Source: Agilicoccus flavus (lineage in GTDB: Bacteria > Actinomycetota > Actinomycetes > Actinomycetales > Dermatophilaceae). From it: a stretch of 64,000 nt of DNA. Below, one piece after another: positions 44,081 to 53,563 of the stretch. The notes below the pieces were generated by a model that saw only the letters and a program-made list of their open reading frames with translations, was not told the DNA's origin and ran no database searches. A program made the translations under genes and the position numbers. The stretch lies in the NCBI RefSeq assembly GCF_014857905.1, contig NZ_JACYXE010000008.1, positions 62,001 through 126,000 of the forward strand. Direction: 5' to 3'. Positions within the stretch are counted from its first letter, which is position 1. Each line of letters starts with the position of its first letter.

Positions 44081-46731
44081 TGGGTCTCTTTCCCAGCCTC
44101 GCCAACTCCGAGCTGAGCCGCCTCGCCCGGGGCGTGTTCGGCAAGCTCGTCGTGCTCGCGCTCGTCGCGGTGCCCTCGATCTACGCCGGCCTGCTCACCT
44201 ACAGCAACATCGACGTCACCCGCCACCTGGACACCGTGCCGGCCGCCGTGGTGAACGAGGACCGGCCCACGACGACGACCGGAGCCGACGGCAAGAAACA
44301 GCGGGTCGACCTCGGCCGCGTCGTCGCCGGGCGCCTCGCGACCGACGACTCGCCGAGCAACCTCGACTGGACCCCGACGGACGCGCGGGGCGCCCGCGCC
44401 GGGCTGGAGGACGGGACCTATTACGCCGTCCTGACGATCCCGGCCGACTTCTCGGCGTCGGCCGTCTCCACCGCGGACGCGGACCGGGCCCGGCCGGCCC
44501 AGTTGCAGCTCCGGACCAACGACGCGACGAGCTACCTCGCCGGAAACATCGCCTCGAGCGTCGCGAACGCCGTGACGAGCCAGACCGGGGACGAGCTGAC
44601 GAAGACCTACCTCAACCGGATCTACCTCGGGTTCAACGACATCCAGGCCCAGCTGACCAAGCTCGCGTCCGCCTCCGACGAGCTGGCCGACGGCGTCGGG
44701 AGCCTCGCGACCGCGACGACGACCCTGCGCGGGGGCTCGCGCGACCTCGCCTCGGGCGTGGACCGCCTCGCCTTCGGCAGCGCCCAGCTCGCCGACGGCC
44801 TCGACCGGCTCGACGCCGGCGCGGGCCGGCTCGCGACGGGAGTGGGCACGCTCGCCGACGGCAACCGCCGCCTTGCCGACGGGCTCGGCTCCGCGGCGGC
44901 GTCGGTGTTCGAGTTGCCCGCGCAGACGGCCGCCCTCGCGAAGGGCGCCCGGACGCTGGCGAGCGGGAACGCGGAGCTGGCGCGCGGCGCGACGACCCTG
45001 TCGTCCGGCCTGGACGAGGCCGCGGCGGCCACGCGCGCCCTGCCCGGTCAGGCCACGGCGCTGGCCGACGGCGCCGGCGAGCTGGGGTCGGGCGTCCGGC
45101 GGCTCACCACCGGCGCGGGCGCCCTCGCCACGGGGGCGCAGGGGGTCGCCGCCGGCGGCACCGCGCTGGCGGACGGGGCCGGTCGGCTCGCCGACGGCGC
45201 CCGACGCGTCGACACCGGCGCCGGGGCCGTCGCCGAGGGCGTCGACGACCTGGCGCGCCGACAGACCGACGTGGCCTCCGGGGCCGCGGAGTACACCCGC
45301 GCGGTCGACGGGCTCGCCGCGTCCTGCGCCCGGTCCGGGGCCGAGGCGGCCTTCTGCGCGCGCCTCTCCTCCGCGGCCGAGAACGGTGGATCGCTGCGCG
45401 AAGGCACCGCCGCCGCGGCGTCCGGCGCGGCCGATCTGCGCCGCGGCGCGGCCGCGGTGGCGGCCGGCACCGACGAGCTCGCCGCGGGCGCCGCGCCGCT
45501 GCGGTCGGGGGCCGACGAGCTGCGTGCCGGCGCGACGCGCCTGTCCACCGGCGCCGACGGGTTCGGCGACGGCGTGAGCGCGCTGGAGGGTGGCGCCGAC
45601 TCGCTCGAGCAGGGCCTGCGTCGTCTCGCCGCCGCCGCGCCGACCCTCGGTCAGGGCGTGACCCGCGCGGCGGGTGCCGCCGACGCGCTGGCCTCCGGGG
45701 CGACCCGTCTCTCCACGGGAGCGACGACGCTGTCCGGTGGCCTGACCCGCCTCGCCGACGCCGCTCCCCGCATCACGACCGGGCTGAGCACCGCGGCGAC
45801 CTCGGCGGACCGGCTCGCCGACGGTGCCGAGACGCTCGACGCCTCGACGGGGCAGCTCACCGCTGGGATCTCGCGCTCGGCCCAGGCGGGGACCCGGCTC
45901 TCGACCGGCGCCGCATCCGCGGCGAGCGGCGCGCACCGCCTCGACGCGGGCGTCGCGCAGCTCTCTGCCGGAGTGGGAAAGCTCGACGACGGTGCGACCC
46001 GGCTCGCGCAGGGAGCCGCCCAGGGCGCGAAGGCGGTGCCCACCTACGACAGCGACGCGCGGTCGCGCCTGTCCGGCGTCGTCGCGGAACCGGTCGACGC
46101 CGACAACACCCGGCTGCACCGGGTGCCGACGTACGGCACCGGCATCGCCCCGTACTTCCTCGCCCTCGCGCTGTGGGTCGGCGGCATGTCGATGTTCTTC
46201 ATGCTCCGCCCGTTCGCCCGCCGCGTCTTCGCGACGACGGCCCCGACGTGGCGCATCACGCTCGCCGGTCTCGCGACCCCCGTGCTCCTCGGGGTGCTCC
46301 AGGCGCTCGCGCTGACCGCGGTGGTCGTCTTCTGGGTCGGGATCGAGATCGCGAGTCCGTGGCGGTTCCTCGCGTTCGCGCTGCTCGCGTCGGTGACGTT
46401 CGTGGCGATCAACCACGCCCTCAACGCGCTGCTCGGTCCGCCCGGGCGCTTCATCGGTCTGCTGCTGGTGGTCGTGCAGCTCGCCTCCGCCGGGGCGACG
46501 TACCCGATCGAGAGCTCGCCGACCGTGTTCCAGGTGCTGCATCCCCTGTTGCCCATGACGTACGTCGTCCGGGCGTTCCGTTCGCTCATCGCCGGCGGGG
46601 ACCTGCACCTCGTGTCGTCGGCGGTCGTCCTGCTCGCCTGGGCGGCCGTCTCGGTCCTGGCCTCGGCGCTGGCCGCCCACCGCGGGCGCAGCTGGGACGT
46701 GACGAAGCTGCGCCCCGCGACGGCTCTCTGA
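44080..46731 (+). CDS. YhgE/Pip-domain membrane protein
   Basis: 883 residues. N-terminal membrane helix with the family motif VLALVAVPSIYAGLLTYSNI, then the YhgE N-terminal domain (VPAAVVNEDRPT, GLEDGTYYAVLTIPADFS). A very long extracytoplasmic region (about 200-670) of short repeats of the type LADGAGRLADGARRV and LSTGAxxLSxG should form extended helices. The C-terminus has five helices of the ABC-2 membrane type (LALALWVGGMSMFFML onward). The family includes the lactococcal phage infection protein Pip and B. subtilis YhgE; ABC-2 folds usually need a separate ATPase. Its ATG shares a base with the stop of the MMPL-ATPase gene, making that ATPase domain the obvious candidate partner. Confidence 0.9.
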   Translation: MGLFPSLANSELSRLARGVFGKLVVLALVAVPSIYAGLLTYSNIDVTRHLDTVPAAVVNEDRPTTTTGADGKKQRVDLGRVVAGRLATDDSPSNLDWTPTDARGARAGLEDGTYYAVLTIPADFSASAVSTADADRARPAQLQLRTNDATSYLAGNIASSVANAVTSQTGDELTKTYLNRIYLGFNDIQAQLTKLASASDELADGVGSLATATTTLRGGSRDLASGVDRLAFGSAQLADGLDRLDAGAGRLATGVGTLADGNRRLADGLGSAAASVFELPAQTAALAKGARTLASGNAELARGATTLSSGLDEAAAATRALPGQATALADGAGELGSGVRRLTTGAGALATGAQGVAAGGTALADGAGRLADGARRVDTGAGAVAEGVDDLARRQTDVASGAAEYTRAVDGLAASCARSGAEAAFCARLSSAAENGGSLREGTAAAASGAADLRRGAAAVAAGTDELAAGAAPLRSGADELRAGATRLSTGADGFGDGVSALEGGADSLEQGLRRLAAAAPTLGQGVTRAAGAADALASGATRLSTGATTLSGGLTRLADAAPRITTGLSTAATSADRLADGAETLDASTGQLTAGISRSAQAGTRLSTGAASAASGAHRLDAGVAQLSAGVGKLDDGATRLAQGAAQGAKAVPTYDSDARSRLSGVVAEPVDADNTRLHRVPTYGTGIAPYFLALALWVGGMSMFFMLRPFARRVFATTAPTWRITLAGLATPVLLGVLQALALTAVVVFWVGIEIASPWRFLAFALLASVTFVAINHALNALLGPPGRFIGLLLVVVQLASAGATYPIESSPTVFQVLHPLLPMTYVVRAFRSLIAGGDLHLVSSAVVLLAWAAVSVLASALAAHRGRSWDVTKLRPATAL

Positions 46732-46743
46732 CCAGTCGGTCAG
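46728..46743. terminator. Palindrome holding both stop codons of convergent genes
   Basis: CTGACC-AGTC-GGTCAG: six-bp arms that include the YhgE stop on one strand and the SGNH stop on the other, in an 8-bp intergenic gap. Too short for a strong terminator. Confidence 0.35.
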
Positions 46744-47489
46744 GCCGCGGCGAGCACGAGGGAGACGAGCGCGGCGTACCCGCGCGGGTTCGTCGGGTGC
46801 ACCCCGTCGACGAGGTAGGCGGGGATCCGCGTCGCCGGCTTGGCGGCGAGGAACTCGAACCACCGCACGAGGGTGAGGTTCTCGCGGGTGGCGGCTGCGC
46901 GCTCCAGGGCGAGACCGACGAGCGCGCTGTTGCGCACGTCGGGCGTGGGCGAGGTACGCCGCTGCACCGACGGCGTCACCCAGAGCACGCGCGTGCTCTC
47001 GGGCACCGCGGCGAGCAGCCGGCGCGCGGCCGGCTCGAACGCCGCGGAGGCGAAGATGTCGTTGGCGCCCGAGACGACGACGAGGGTCGGCGGCATCGTG
47101 CCGGCATCCACGCAGGCGCGGACCGAGTCGACGAGCGGGGCGGTCGGGCGGCCGGCCCAGGCGTCCCACGACATGGGGCGGCCTCGGTTCGCGAACGCCG
47201 TGGTCAAGGGTCGGAGCACGCCGTTGGCGATGGAGTCACCGACGAGCCGGACTCCGTCGGGATGCGCGGCGACCGACCGGTCGACCGAGGCCCGCGACGC
47301 GGCCCGCCCGTAGGCGCGCCAGTTCCCCAGCTTCCCGGAGCTGTACGGGTCGACGGCGGCGGCCTCCGCGCGTCGGGCGGCGGCCAACGACACGGCCCCG
47401 GCCCCGGCCGCGGCGATGATCGTGCGGCGGCGGGCGGTCGCGAGGCGGGCGGAGATCCGGCCAGTCTCGGTGTCGTCGGGCGGGGTCAT
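46740..47489 (-). CDS. Exported SGNH/GDSL hydrolase, paralog 1
   Basis: 249 residues. The N-terminus has a Tat-like signal (ARRRTIIAAAGAGAVSLAAA, possible cleavage at AEA), so probably exported. SGNH blocks: nucleophile Ser in RLVGDSIANG, oxyanion Asn in VVVSGANDIF, catalytic Asp/His in VDGVHPTNPRG. Members are esterases, lipases or cell-wall acetyl-esterases; the substrate is unknown. The ATG overlaps the stop of paralog 2 (ATGA), so the two are coupled and may modify the same polymer. Convergent with YhgE. Confidence 0.85.
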   Translation of the reverse strand: MTPPDDTETGRISARLATARRRTIIAAAGAGAVSLAAARRAEAAAVDPYSSGKLGNWRAYGRAASRASVDRSVAAHPDGVRLVGDSIANGVLRPLTTAFANRGRPMSWDAWAGRPTAPLVDSVRACVDAGTMPPTLVVVSGANDIFASAAFEPAARRLLAAVPESTRVLWVTPSVQRRTSPTPDVRNSALVGLALERAAATRENLTLVRWFEFLAAKPATRIPAYLVDGVHPTNPRGYAALVSLVLAAA

Positions 47490-48484
47490 CGCAGGGCTCC
47501 GGTCACGAGTCGGGTGAGTTCGGCGGCGCCGGCGGGCGACGGGTGGACCCCGTCGGGGACCAGCGCGGCACGCTGTGCCTCCGGCAGGGCCCGCAGGTGC
47601 GCGGTCCAGTCGACGAGTCGGAGGTGGGGGTGGGTCGCCGCGGCGTCGGTGAGGACGGCGTCGAGGCGATCGGTGTTGGCGACGTCGGCGTCGCGGGTCG
47701 CGCGCCTCGCGACGTACGGGACGACCCAGACGACGGTCGTGTCCGGGCCGACCGCCCTCAGGAGGCGGTCGACCTGCGGGGCGAACGCGGCGGGCTCGAA
47801 CACGTCGTTCGCGCCCGAGACGACGACGAGGTGGCGCGGCGCCCGCCCGGCGGAGGCGAGGGCGACGACCGCGTCCGCCGTGCCGTGCGTGGGCCGCCCG
47901 TTCCAGTGGTCCCAGGACAGAGGACGCTTCAGTGCCGTCGTCGACGCCATGAGCGGCGTCCGGATCCCGCTGGCGATCGAGTCGCCGACGAGGAGGACGC
48001 CACGCGGGTCGGCCGCCGCGGCGGCGAAGGTGGGGTCGAAGGAGCGCGAGTGCGACCACTGCTGCCACGCGCCGAGGACCCCCGAGCCGTTCGGGGCGCC
48101 GTCGGCCGGGCCCGCCGTCGCGGCGGGCGCGGCGGTGGCGCCCGTCGCCGCGTCGGCCTCCTGGGCGCCCCGGACGTGCTGGGTCGTCAGGACGGTGCCG
48201 ACGAGCAGGGCCCCGGCGAGCGCGCCGGCGAGTCCGACGAGCACGGGAGAACGGCGCCCGCCGTTCGCGTCCCCGGGTGGCGTCGGGACCGGGTCGGTGG
48301 ACGCGAGGGCAGGCGCGCCGGGGATCGGGGCTTCGGGGAGCGGGGCGTCGGCGGGGTCGATCGGGTCGACGACCGCAGCGTCGGCGGGTGCGACGGCGTC
48401 GGCCGGCGCCGCGAGCGGGGCTCGGGTGGGCCGGACCGGGGGCGAGGAGGCGACCGCGCGGGGTCGGGGAGAGGCGATGCGCAT
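47486..48484 (-). CDS. Membrane-anchored SGNH/GDSL hydrolase, paralog 2
   Basis: 332 residues: a Pro/Ala/Asp-rich cytoplasmic N-terminus of about 75 residues, one membrane helix (PVLVGLAGALAGALLVGTVL), a linker, then an SGNH domain facing outside. Blocks: VLLVGDSIASG, LVVVSGANDVFEP and PDGVHPSPAGA. The domain is clearly paralogous to the next gene (same spacing, same WxxWxGRPT segment before the Asn block), so a tandem duplication with different anchoring is likely. Start ATG 48484; the Shine-Dalgarno is poor. Divergent from rnpB. Confidence 0.83.
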   Translation of the reverse strand: MRIASPRPRAVASSPPVRPTRAPLAAPADAVAPADAAVVDPIDPADAPLPEAPIPGAPALASTDPVPTPPGDANGGRRSPVLVGLAGALAGALLVGTVLTTQHVRGAQEADAATGATAAPAATAGPADGAPNGSGVLGAWQQWSHSRSFDPTFAAAAADPRGVLLVGDSIASGIRTPLMASTTALKRPLSWDHWNGRPTHGTADAVVALASAGRAPRHLVVVSGANDVFEPAAFAPQVDRLLRAVGPDTTVVWVVPYVARRATRDADVANTDRLDAVLTDAAATHPHLRLVDWTAHLRALPEAQRAALVPDGVHPSPAGAAELTRLVTGALR

Positions 48485-48575
48485 GACGCCCGTCCTGTCG
48501 GCCGGGCGGCGGTCATCCTGAGGGCACGCCCCCGTCCTGACCTCGGGGGACGCGAACGGGGCCCCCGAGCGGGCG

Positions 48576-48581
48576 TATGCT
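48576..48581 (+). promoter_or_regulatory. -10 element of rnpB
   Basis: TATGCT, predicting a start at about 48588, which matches the base of the RNA's terminal P1 helix. Confidence 0.55.
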
Positions 48582-48587
48582 GCTCGT

Positions 48588-48991
48588 GCGGATGAGTCGG
48601 CCGGGCGGTCGCGTCGGCCGTGCAACCCCGGGCCGCAGGTCGGACCGGGAAGTGCCGGTCGCCGAGGAACGTCCGGGCTCCGCAGGGCAGGGTGGTGGCC
48701 AACAGCCACCCGGGGCGACCCGCGGGACAGTGCCACAGAGAACAGACCGCCCGCGTACCACCGGCTCCGGCCGGCAGGCGCGGGTAAGGGTGAAACGGTG
48801 GTGTGAGAGACCACCAGCGGGCCAGGTGACTGGTCCGGCTCGGTAAACCCCACCCGGAGCAAGACCAGACAGCGTGCGTTCGAGGGCGGCCCGCCCGAGC
48901 ACGCGGGTAGGTCGCTGGAGGCGTCTGGCAACAGCCGCCCGAGATGGATGACCGTCCTCGACAGAACCCGGCGTACAGGCCGACTCATCCG
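48588..48991 (+). ncRNA. rnpB: RNase P RNA (class A)
   Basis: Catalytic RNA that trims tRNA 5' leaders. The ends pair as P1 (CGGATGAGTCGGCC at 48589 with its complement ending 48991). Conserved pieces in order: GAGGAACGTCCGGGCTCC, ACAGAGAACAGACCGCC, AAGGGTGAAACGGTGG, TAAACCCCACCCGGAGCAAG, AGATGGATGACCG and ACAGAACCCGGCGTACAGGC. About 404 nt, normal for actinobacteria. Confidence 0.95.
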
Positions 48992-49097
48992 CGCTCCCGC
49001 CCCGCCCCGTCCTGTCACGGCGGGCGCGCGGGCGGGCGCCCACGTGGCCGTCGCGAGACCGCGGCGGCCCGCGCCGATCACGTCACGGCGGGGGCGC

Positions 49098-50570
<1,473 letters not shown>

Positions 50571-50708
50571 GGACGAGCGACCGGAGCGCCCCGGCCCTGG
50601 CGGCCGGGCCGGACCGGCGCGAGGATGGCGGCGGCGGGAGCGGCCCACCGCCCCGGGGCGACCCCGCCCATCCGCCGCACCGATCAGCCGACCGGAGAAG
50701 GAGTCCCC

Positions 50709-51368
50709 ATGCAGCTCACGTCGTACGGACACTCGTGCGTGCTCGTCGAGGTCGCCGACACGCGGATCCTCATCGACCCCGGCACGTTCGCCGTCGGGTG
50801 GGAGGACGTCCGTGACCTCGACGCCGTGCTCGTCACCCACGCCCACCCCGACCACTGCGACGTCGACCGCCTCCCGGCCCTGCTCGCGGGCAACGCCGGA
50901 GCGCGGGTGCTCGCCGAGGCCTCGACCGCGGCCGACCTGCGCGAGGCGGGCCACGACGTCGAGGCGCTCGCCTCGGGCACGCCGGTCGAGCTCGGCCCGG
51001 TCCGCGTCGACCCGGTCGGCCACCGCCACGCGGTCATCCACGAGGACATCCCGCGCATCGACAACGCCGGGGTCGTCCTGCGCGCCGAGGGCGAGCCGAG
51101 CCTCTTCCACCCCGGCGACGCCCTCGACGCCGACCCGGGGCAGGTCGACGTCCTCGCCGTCCCGGTGTGCGCGCCGTGGTGCGCGATGAAGGAGACGGTC
51201 GAGTTCGTGCGCCGGATCGGCGCGCCGGCGATGATCCCCGTCCACGACGCCCTGCTCTCCGACGTCGGGCGCGAGCTGTTCCTGCGTCAGGTCGCGAACC
51301 TCGGCGCCGGCGACCGCGGGGTCGGCTGGACCGACCTGCGCGGCCGCGGGGCGGTGCGCGTGGGCTGA
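50709..51368 (+). CDS. MBL-fold metallo-hydrolase (UlaG-like)
   Basis: 219 residues. The metal-binding HxHxDH is in LVTHAHPDHCDVD, with further ligands expected in LFHPGDAL and near VHDALLS. The start MQLTSYGHSCVLVEV resembles the UlaG/YtkL group of beta-lactamase-fold hydrolases, some of which act on lactone or phosphodiester bonds. The substrate is unknown. AGAAGGAG precedes ATG 50709. Single gene, divergent from guaB1 and ending before a bidirectional hairpin. Confidence 0.85.
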   Translation: MQLTSYGHSCVLVEVADTRILIDPGTFAVGWEDVRDLDAVLVTHAHPDHCDVDRLPALLAGNAGARVLAEASTAADLREAGHDVEALASGTPVELGPVRVDPVGHRHAVIHEDIPRIDNAGVVLRAEGEPSLFHPGDALDADPGQVDVLAVPVCAPWCAMKETVEFVRRIGAPAMIPVHDALLSDVGRELFLRQVANLGAGDRGVGWTDLRGRGAVRVG

Positions 51369-51419
51369 CCGGGCGCCGGCGGGCGCCGACCACGAGAGCG
51401 GGCGCCGGCGAAACTCGGC

Positions 51420-51447
51420 GGGCCGCCCACCGGAGCGTGGGCGGCCC
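51420..51447. terminator. Bidirectional hairpin terminator
   Basis: Perfect 11-bp arms GGGCCGCCCAC/GTGGGCGGCCC with a six-base loop, between the convergent metallo-hydrolase and ppgK genes. Confidence 0.65.
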
Positions 51448-51477
51448 TCGTCGGGCGGCGTCCGCTCGACGCCGGCG

Positions 51478-52233
51478 TCAGGCGTGCGTCACGGCCTGGG
51501 ACGCCGCGCCGATGATGCCCCCGTCGTTGAGCAGGCCGGCGGGCACGATCTTCGTGCGCAGGTCGAGGTACTTCAGGTACTTGTCGGCCTTCTTCGACAC
51601 GCCGCCGCCGATGACGATGAGGTCCGGGGAGAACAGGCCCTCGACGTGGGAGAAGTAGCGCTGGAGGCGCTTCGCCCAGTCCTCCCACGAGAGGTCCTCG
51701 CGCTCCCGGGCCGAGTTCGCGGCCCGCGTCTCGGCGTCGGCGCCGTCGAGCTCGAGGTGGCCGAGCTCGGTGTTCGGGACGAGGATCCCGTCGACGAACA
51801 GCGCGGAGCCGATCCCGGTGCCGAGCGTGGCCACGAGGACGACGCCCTGCACGCCCCTGCCCGCGCCGTACTCGATCTCGGCGACGCCCGCGGCGTCCGC
51901 GTCGTTGAGCACCGTCACCGAACGCCCGAGCCGTTCGGCCATGAGCGCCTCGACGTCGGTGCCGATCCACGCGGGGTCGATGTTGGCGGCCGACTCCACG
52001 ACCCCCCGTCGGACGACGGCCGGCATCGTCACGCCGACCGGCTGGTCGGCCCCGACCCGGGCGAACGCCTCGACGATGCCGGCGACGACGTCCGCGACGT
52101 CCTGCGGGCTCGCGCCCTCGGGCGTCTCGATCCGCAGGCGGTCGGCCGCGAACTCGCCCTTCTTCAGGTCGACGGGCGCGCCCTTGATGCCGCTGCCGCC
52201 AACGTCGATGCCGAGGGGGTAGTGCTTGGCCAT
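51478..52233 (-). CDS. ppgK: Polyphosphate glucokinase
   Basis: 251 residues of the ROK/hexokinase fold; phosphorylates glucose with inorganic polyphosphate (or ATP). The phosphate-1 motif is [16 protein letters not shown], the catalytic Asp is in [11 protein letters not shown], and the second phosphate loop is [26 protein letters not shown] stands where other ROK proteins have their zinc motif, and the late [15 protein letters not shown] matches actinobacterial PpgK. Length fits. GGAGG lies six bases before ATG 52233. Confidence 0.94.
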   Translation of the reverse strand: MAKHYPLGIDVGGSGIKGAPVDLKKGEFAADRLRIETPEGASPQDVADVVAGIVEAFARVGADQPVGVTMPAVVRRGVVESAANIDPAWIGTDVEALMAERLGRSVTVLNDADAAGVAEIEYGAGRGVQGVVLVATLGTGIGSALFVDGILVPNTELGHLELDGADAETRAANSAREREDLSWEDWAKRLQRYFSHVEGLFSPDLIVIGGGVSKKADKYLKYLDLRTKIVPAGLLNDGGIIGAASQAVTHA

Positions 52234-52308
52234 GTCTGCCTCCGGGAGGTGAGGGGGTGGTCGGGTTCGGGCTTCGGGTGGCGGGCCGGGAAACGGTCGG
52301 GTGCCGGT

Positions 52309-53184
52309 TCAGGGCGAAGGGTCGGGCGGGGCGGTGAGGATCTCGGCGCCGTCGGCGGTGACGACGATGGTGTGCTCGAACTGGGCGGACCGGCTGCCGT
52401 CGACGGTCACCGCCGTCCACCCGTCGCTCCACTCGCGGGTGTCGGGCGCGCCGAGGGTGAGCATGGGTTCGATGGTGAACGTCATGCCCTCGACCAGGAG
52501 GGTGTCGTGCGCCGGCGAGTCGTAGTGCGGCACGACGAGGCCCGAGTGGAAGACGGTCGAGATGCCGTGCCCCGTGTAGTCGCGGACGACCCCGAGGCCG
52601 TGGCGCCGCGCGTAGGTCTCGATGACCCGCCCGACGACGTTGAGCCGTCGACCGGGCCGCACCGCGCGGATGCCGCGGGCGAGGGCCTCCCGGGTCGCCT
52701 CCACGAGGCGACGCGACTCGGGGTCGACGTCGCCGACGAGGAACGTCGCGTTCGTGTCGCCGTGGACGCCGCCGACGAAGCACGTGACGTCGACGTTGAC
52801 GATGTCGCCGTCGGCCAGCGGGCGGTCGTCGGGGATGCCGTGGCACACGACCTCGTTGACGCTCGTGCACACCGACCTCGGGTAGCCGCGGTACCCCAGC
52901 GGCGACGGGTAGGCGCCGCACGCGACGAGGTGGTCGTGCGCGACCCGGTCGAGCTCGTCCGTGGTCACCCCGGGCGCCACGGCCGCGCCCGCCGCGGCCA
53001 GGGCCGCCGCGGCGATCCGGCCCGCCGTCCGCATCGCGTCGATGGTCTCGGGCGTCTGCACCTCGGAGCCGGTGTGGGCCCGCGGACCGGGCCGCCCCAC
53101 GTACTCGGGGCGTGGGATGCGGGCGGGGACGGCCGCGGCGGGCGTGACGCGACCCGCGACCACGGGTGCAGCGGCGGAGACCAT
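52309..53184 (-). CDS. map: Methionine aminopeptidase, type I with N-terminal extension
   Basis: 291 residues. Removes initiator Met from new proteins. Metal ligands: the two Asp of [19 protein letters not shown], His in [11 protein letters not shown], Glu in [10 protein letters not shown] and Glu in AQFEHTIVV; the substrate His is in [11 protein letters not shown] 40-residue N-terminal extension ([11 protein letters not shown]) resembles the proline-rich extension of mycobacterial MapB, thought to contact the ribosome. ATG 53184 lies seven bases after TAGACT. Confidence 0.94.
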   Translation of the reverse strand: MVSAAAPVVAGRVTPAAAVPARIPRPEYVGRPGPRAHTGSEVQTPETIDAMRTAGRIAAAALAAAGAAVAPGVTTDELDRVAHDHLVACGAYPSPLGYRGYPRSVCTSVNEVVCHGIPDDRPLADGDIVNVDVTCFVGGVHGDTNATFLVGDVDPESRRLVEATREALARGIRAVRPGRRLNVVGRVIETYARRHGLGVVRDYTGHGISTVFHSGLVVPHYDSPAHDTLLVEGMTFTIEPMLTLGAPDTREWSDGWTAVTVDGSRSAQFEHTIVVTADGAEILTAPPDPSP

Positions 53185-53191
53185 GCGCGGC

Positions 53192-53197
53192 AGTCTA
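53192..53197 (-). promoter_or_regulatory. -10 element of map (leaderless-type)
   Basis: TAGACT, seven bases before ATG 53184 on the minus strand. Confidence 0.55.
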
Positions 53198-53312
53198 GGC
53201 GCGAGTGGTGCCCGCCCCAGGAGTCGGCGACCCGCCGATCCGCCGACCGTCCGCGTCGGTCCCGGCCCCGCTAGGGTCGAAGGCTCCACCGTCCACCGGC
53301 GAGGAGGCCGTC

Positions 53313-53489
53313 ATGCCCTACTGGTACAACGTCTCGACCGAGCAGGTCGAGGAGGACAGCAACACGTCCCGCAAGGACAACCTCATGGGTCCCTACGCGA
53401 CGCACGACGAGGCGGCGCGGGCGCTGCAGACCGCCGCCGAGAAGACCCGCCGCTGGGACGAGGAGACCGCGGCCGAGCAGGACGACTGA
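53313..53489 (+). CDS. Small conserved protein, function unknown
   Basis: 58 residues, acidic: MPYWYNVSTEQVEEDSNTSR, then LMGPYATHDEAARALQTAAE and a charged tail EKTRRWDEETAAEQDD. The WYN start and the YATHDEAxxAL helix resemble small actinobacterial proteins with a SPOR-like strand-helix unit. Strong GAGGAGG before the ATG. Too short for confident function, but the ribosome-binding site and codon pattern support it as a real gene. Confidence 0.7.
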   Translation: MPYWYNVSTEQVEEDSNTSRKDNLMGPYATHDEAARALQTAAEKTRRWDEETAAEQDD

Positions 53490-53551
53490 GGCCCGCCCGC
53501 GCGGCGCGCCCGGCGCATGGGCCCGGGCGCCCGCCGGGCGGCCCGGTGGGG

Positions 53552-53557
53552 CAAGAT
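53552..53557 (+). promoter_or_regulatory. -10 element of glnA2 (leaderless-type, weak)
   Basis: CAAGAT, then CGAGTC, then ATG 53564; no Shine-Dalgarno. Confidence 0.4.
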
Positions 53558-53563
53558 CGAGTC

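Noticed and set aside
44690-46030. Possible DNA repeat array in the YhgE gene
   Set aside because: Repetition is at the protein level (short helical repeats in the extracytoplasmic stalk); DNA copies are not identical.
43891-47169. 1,092-codon frame antisense to YhgE and its neighbours
   Set aside because: Arg/Gly-rich mirror of the YhgE repeats; no start signal or domain.
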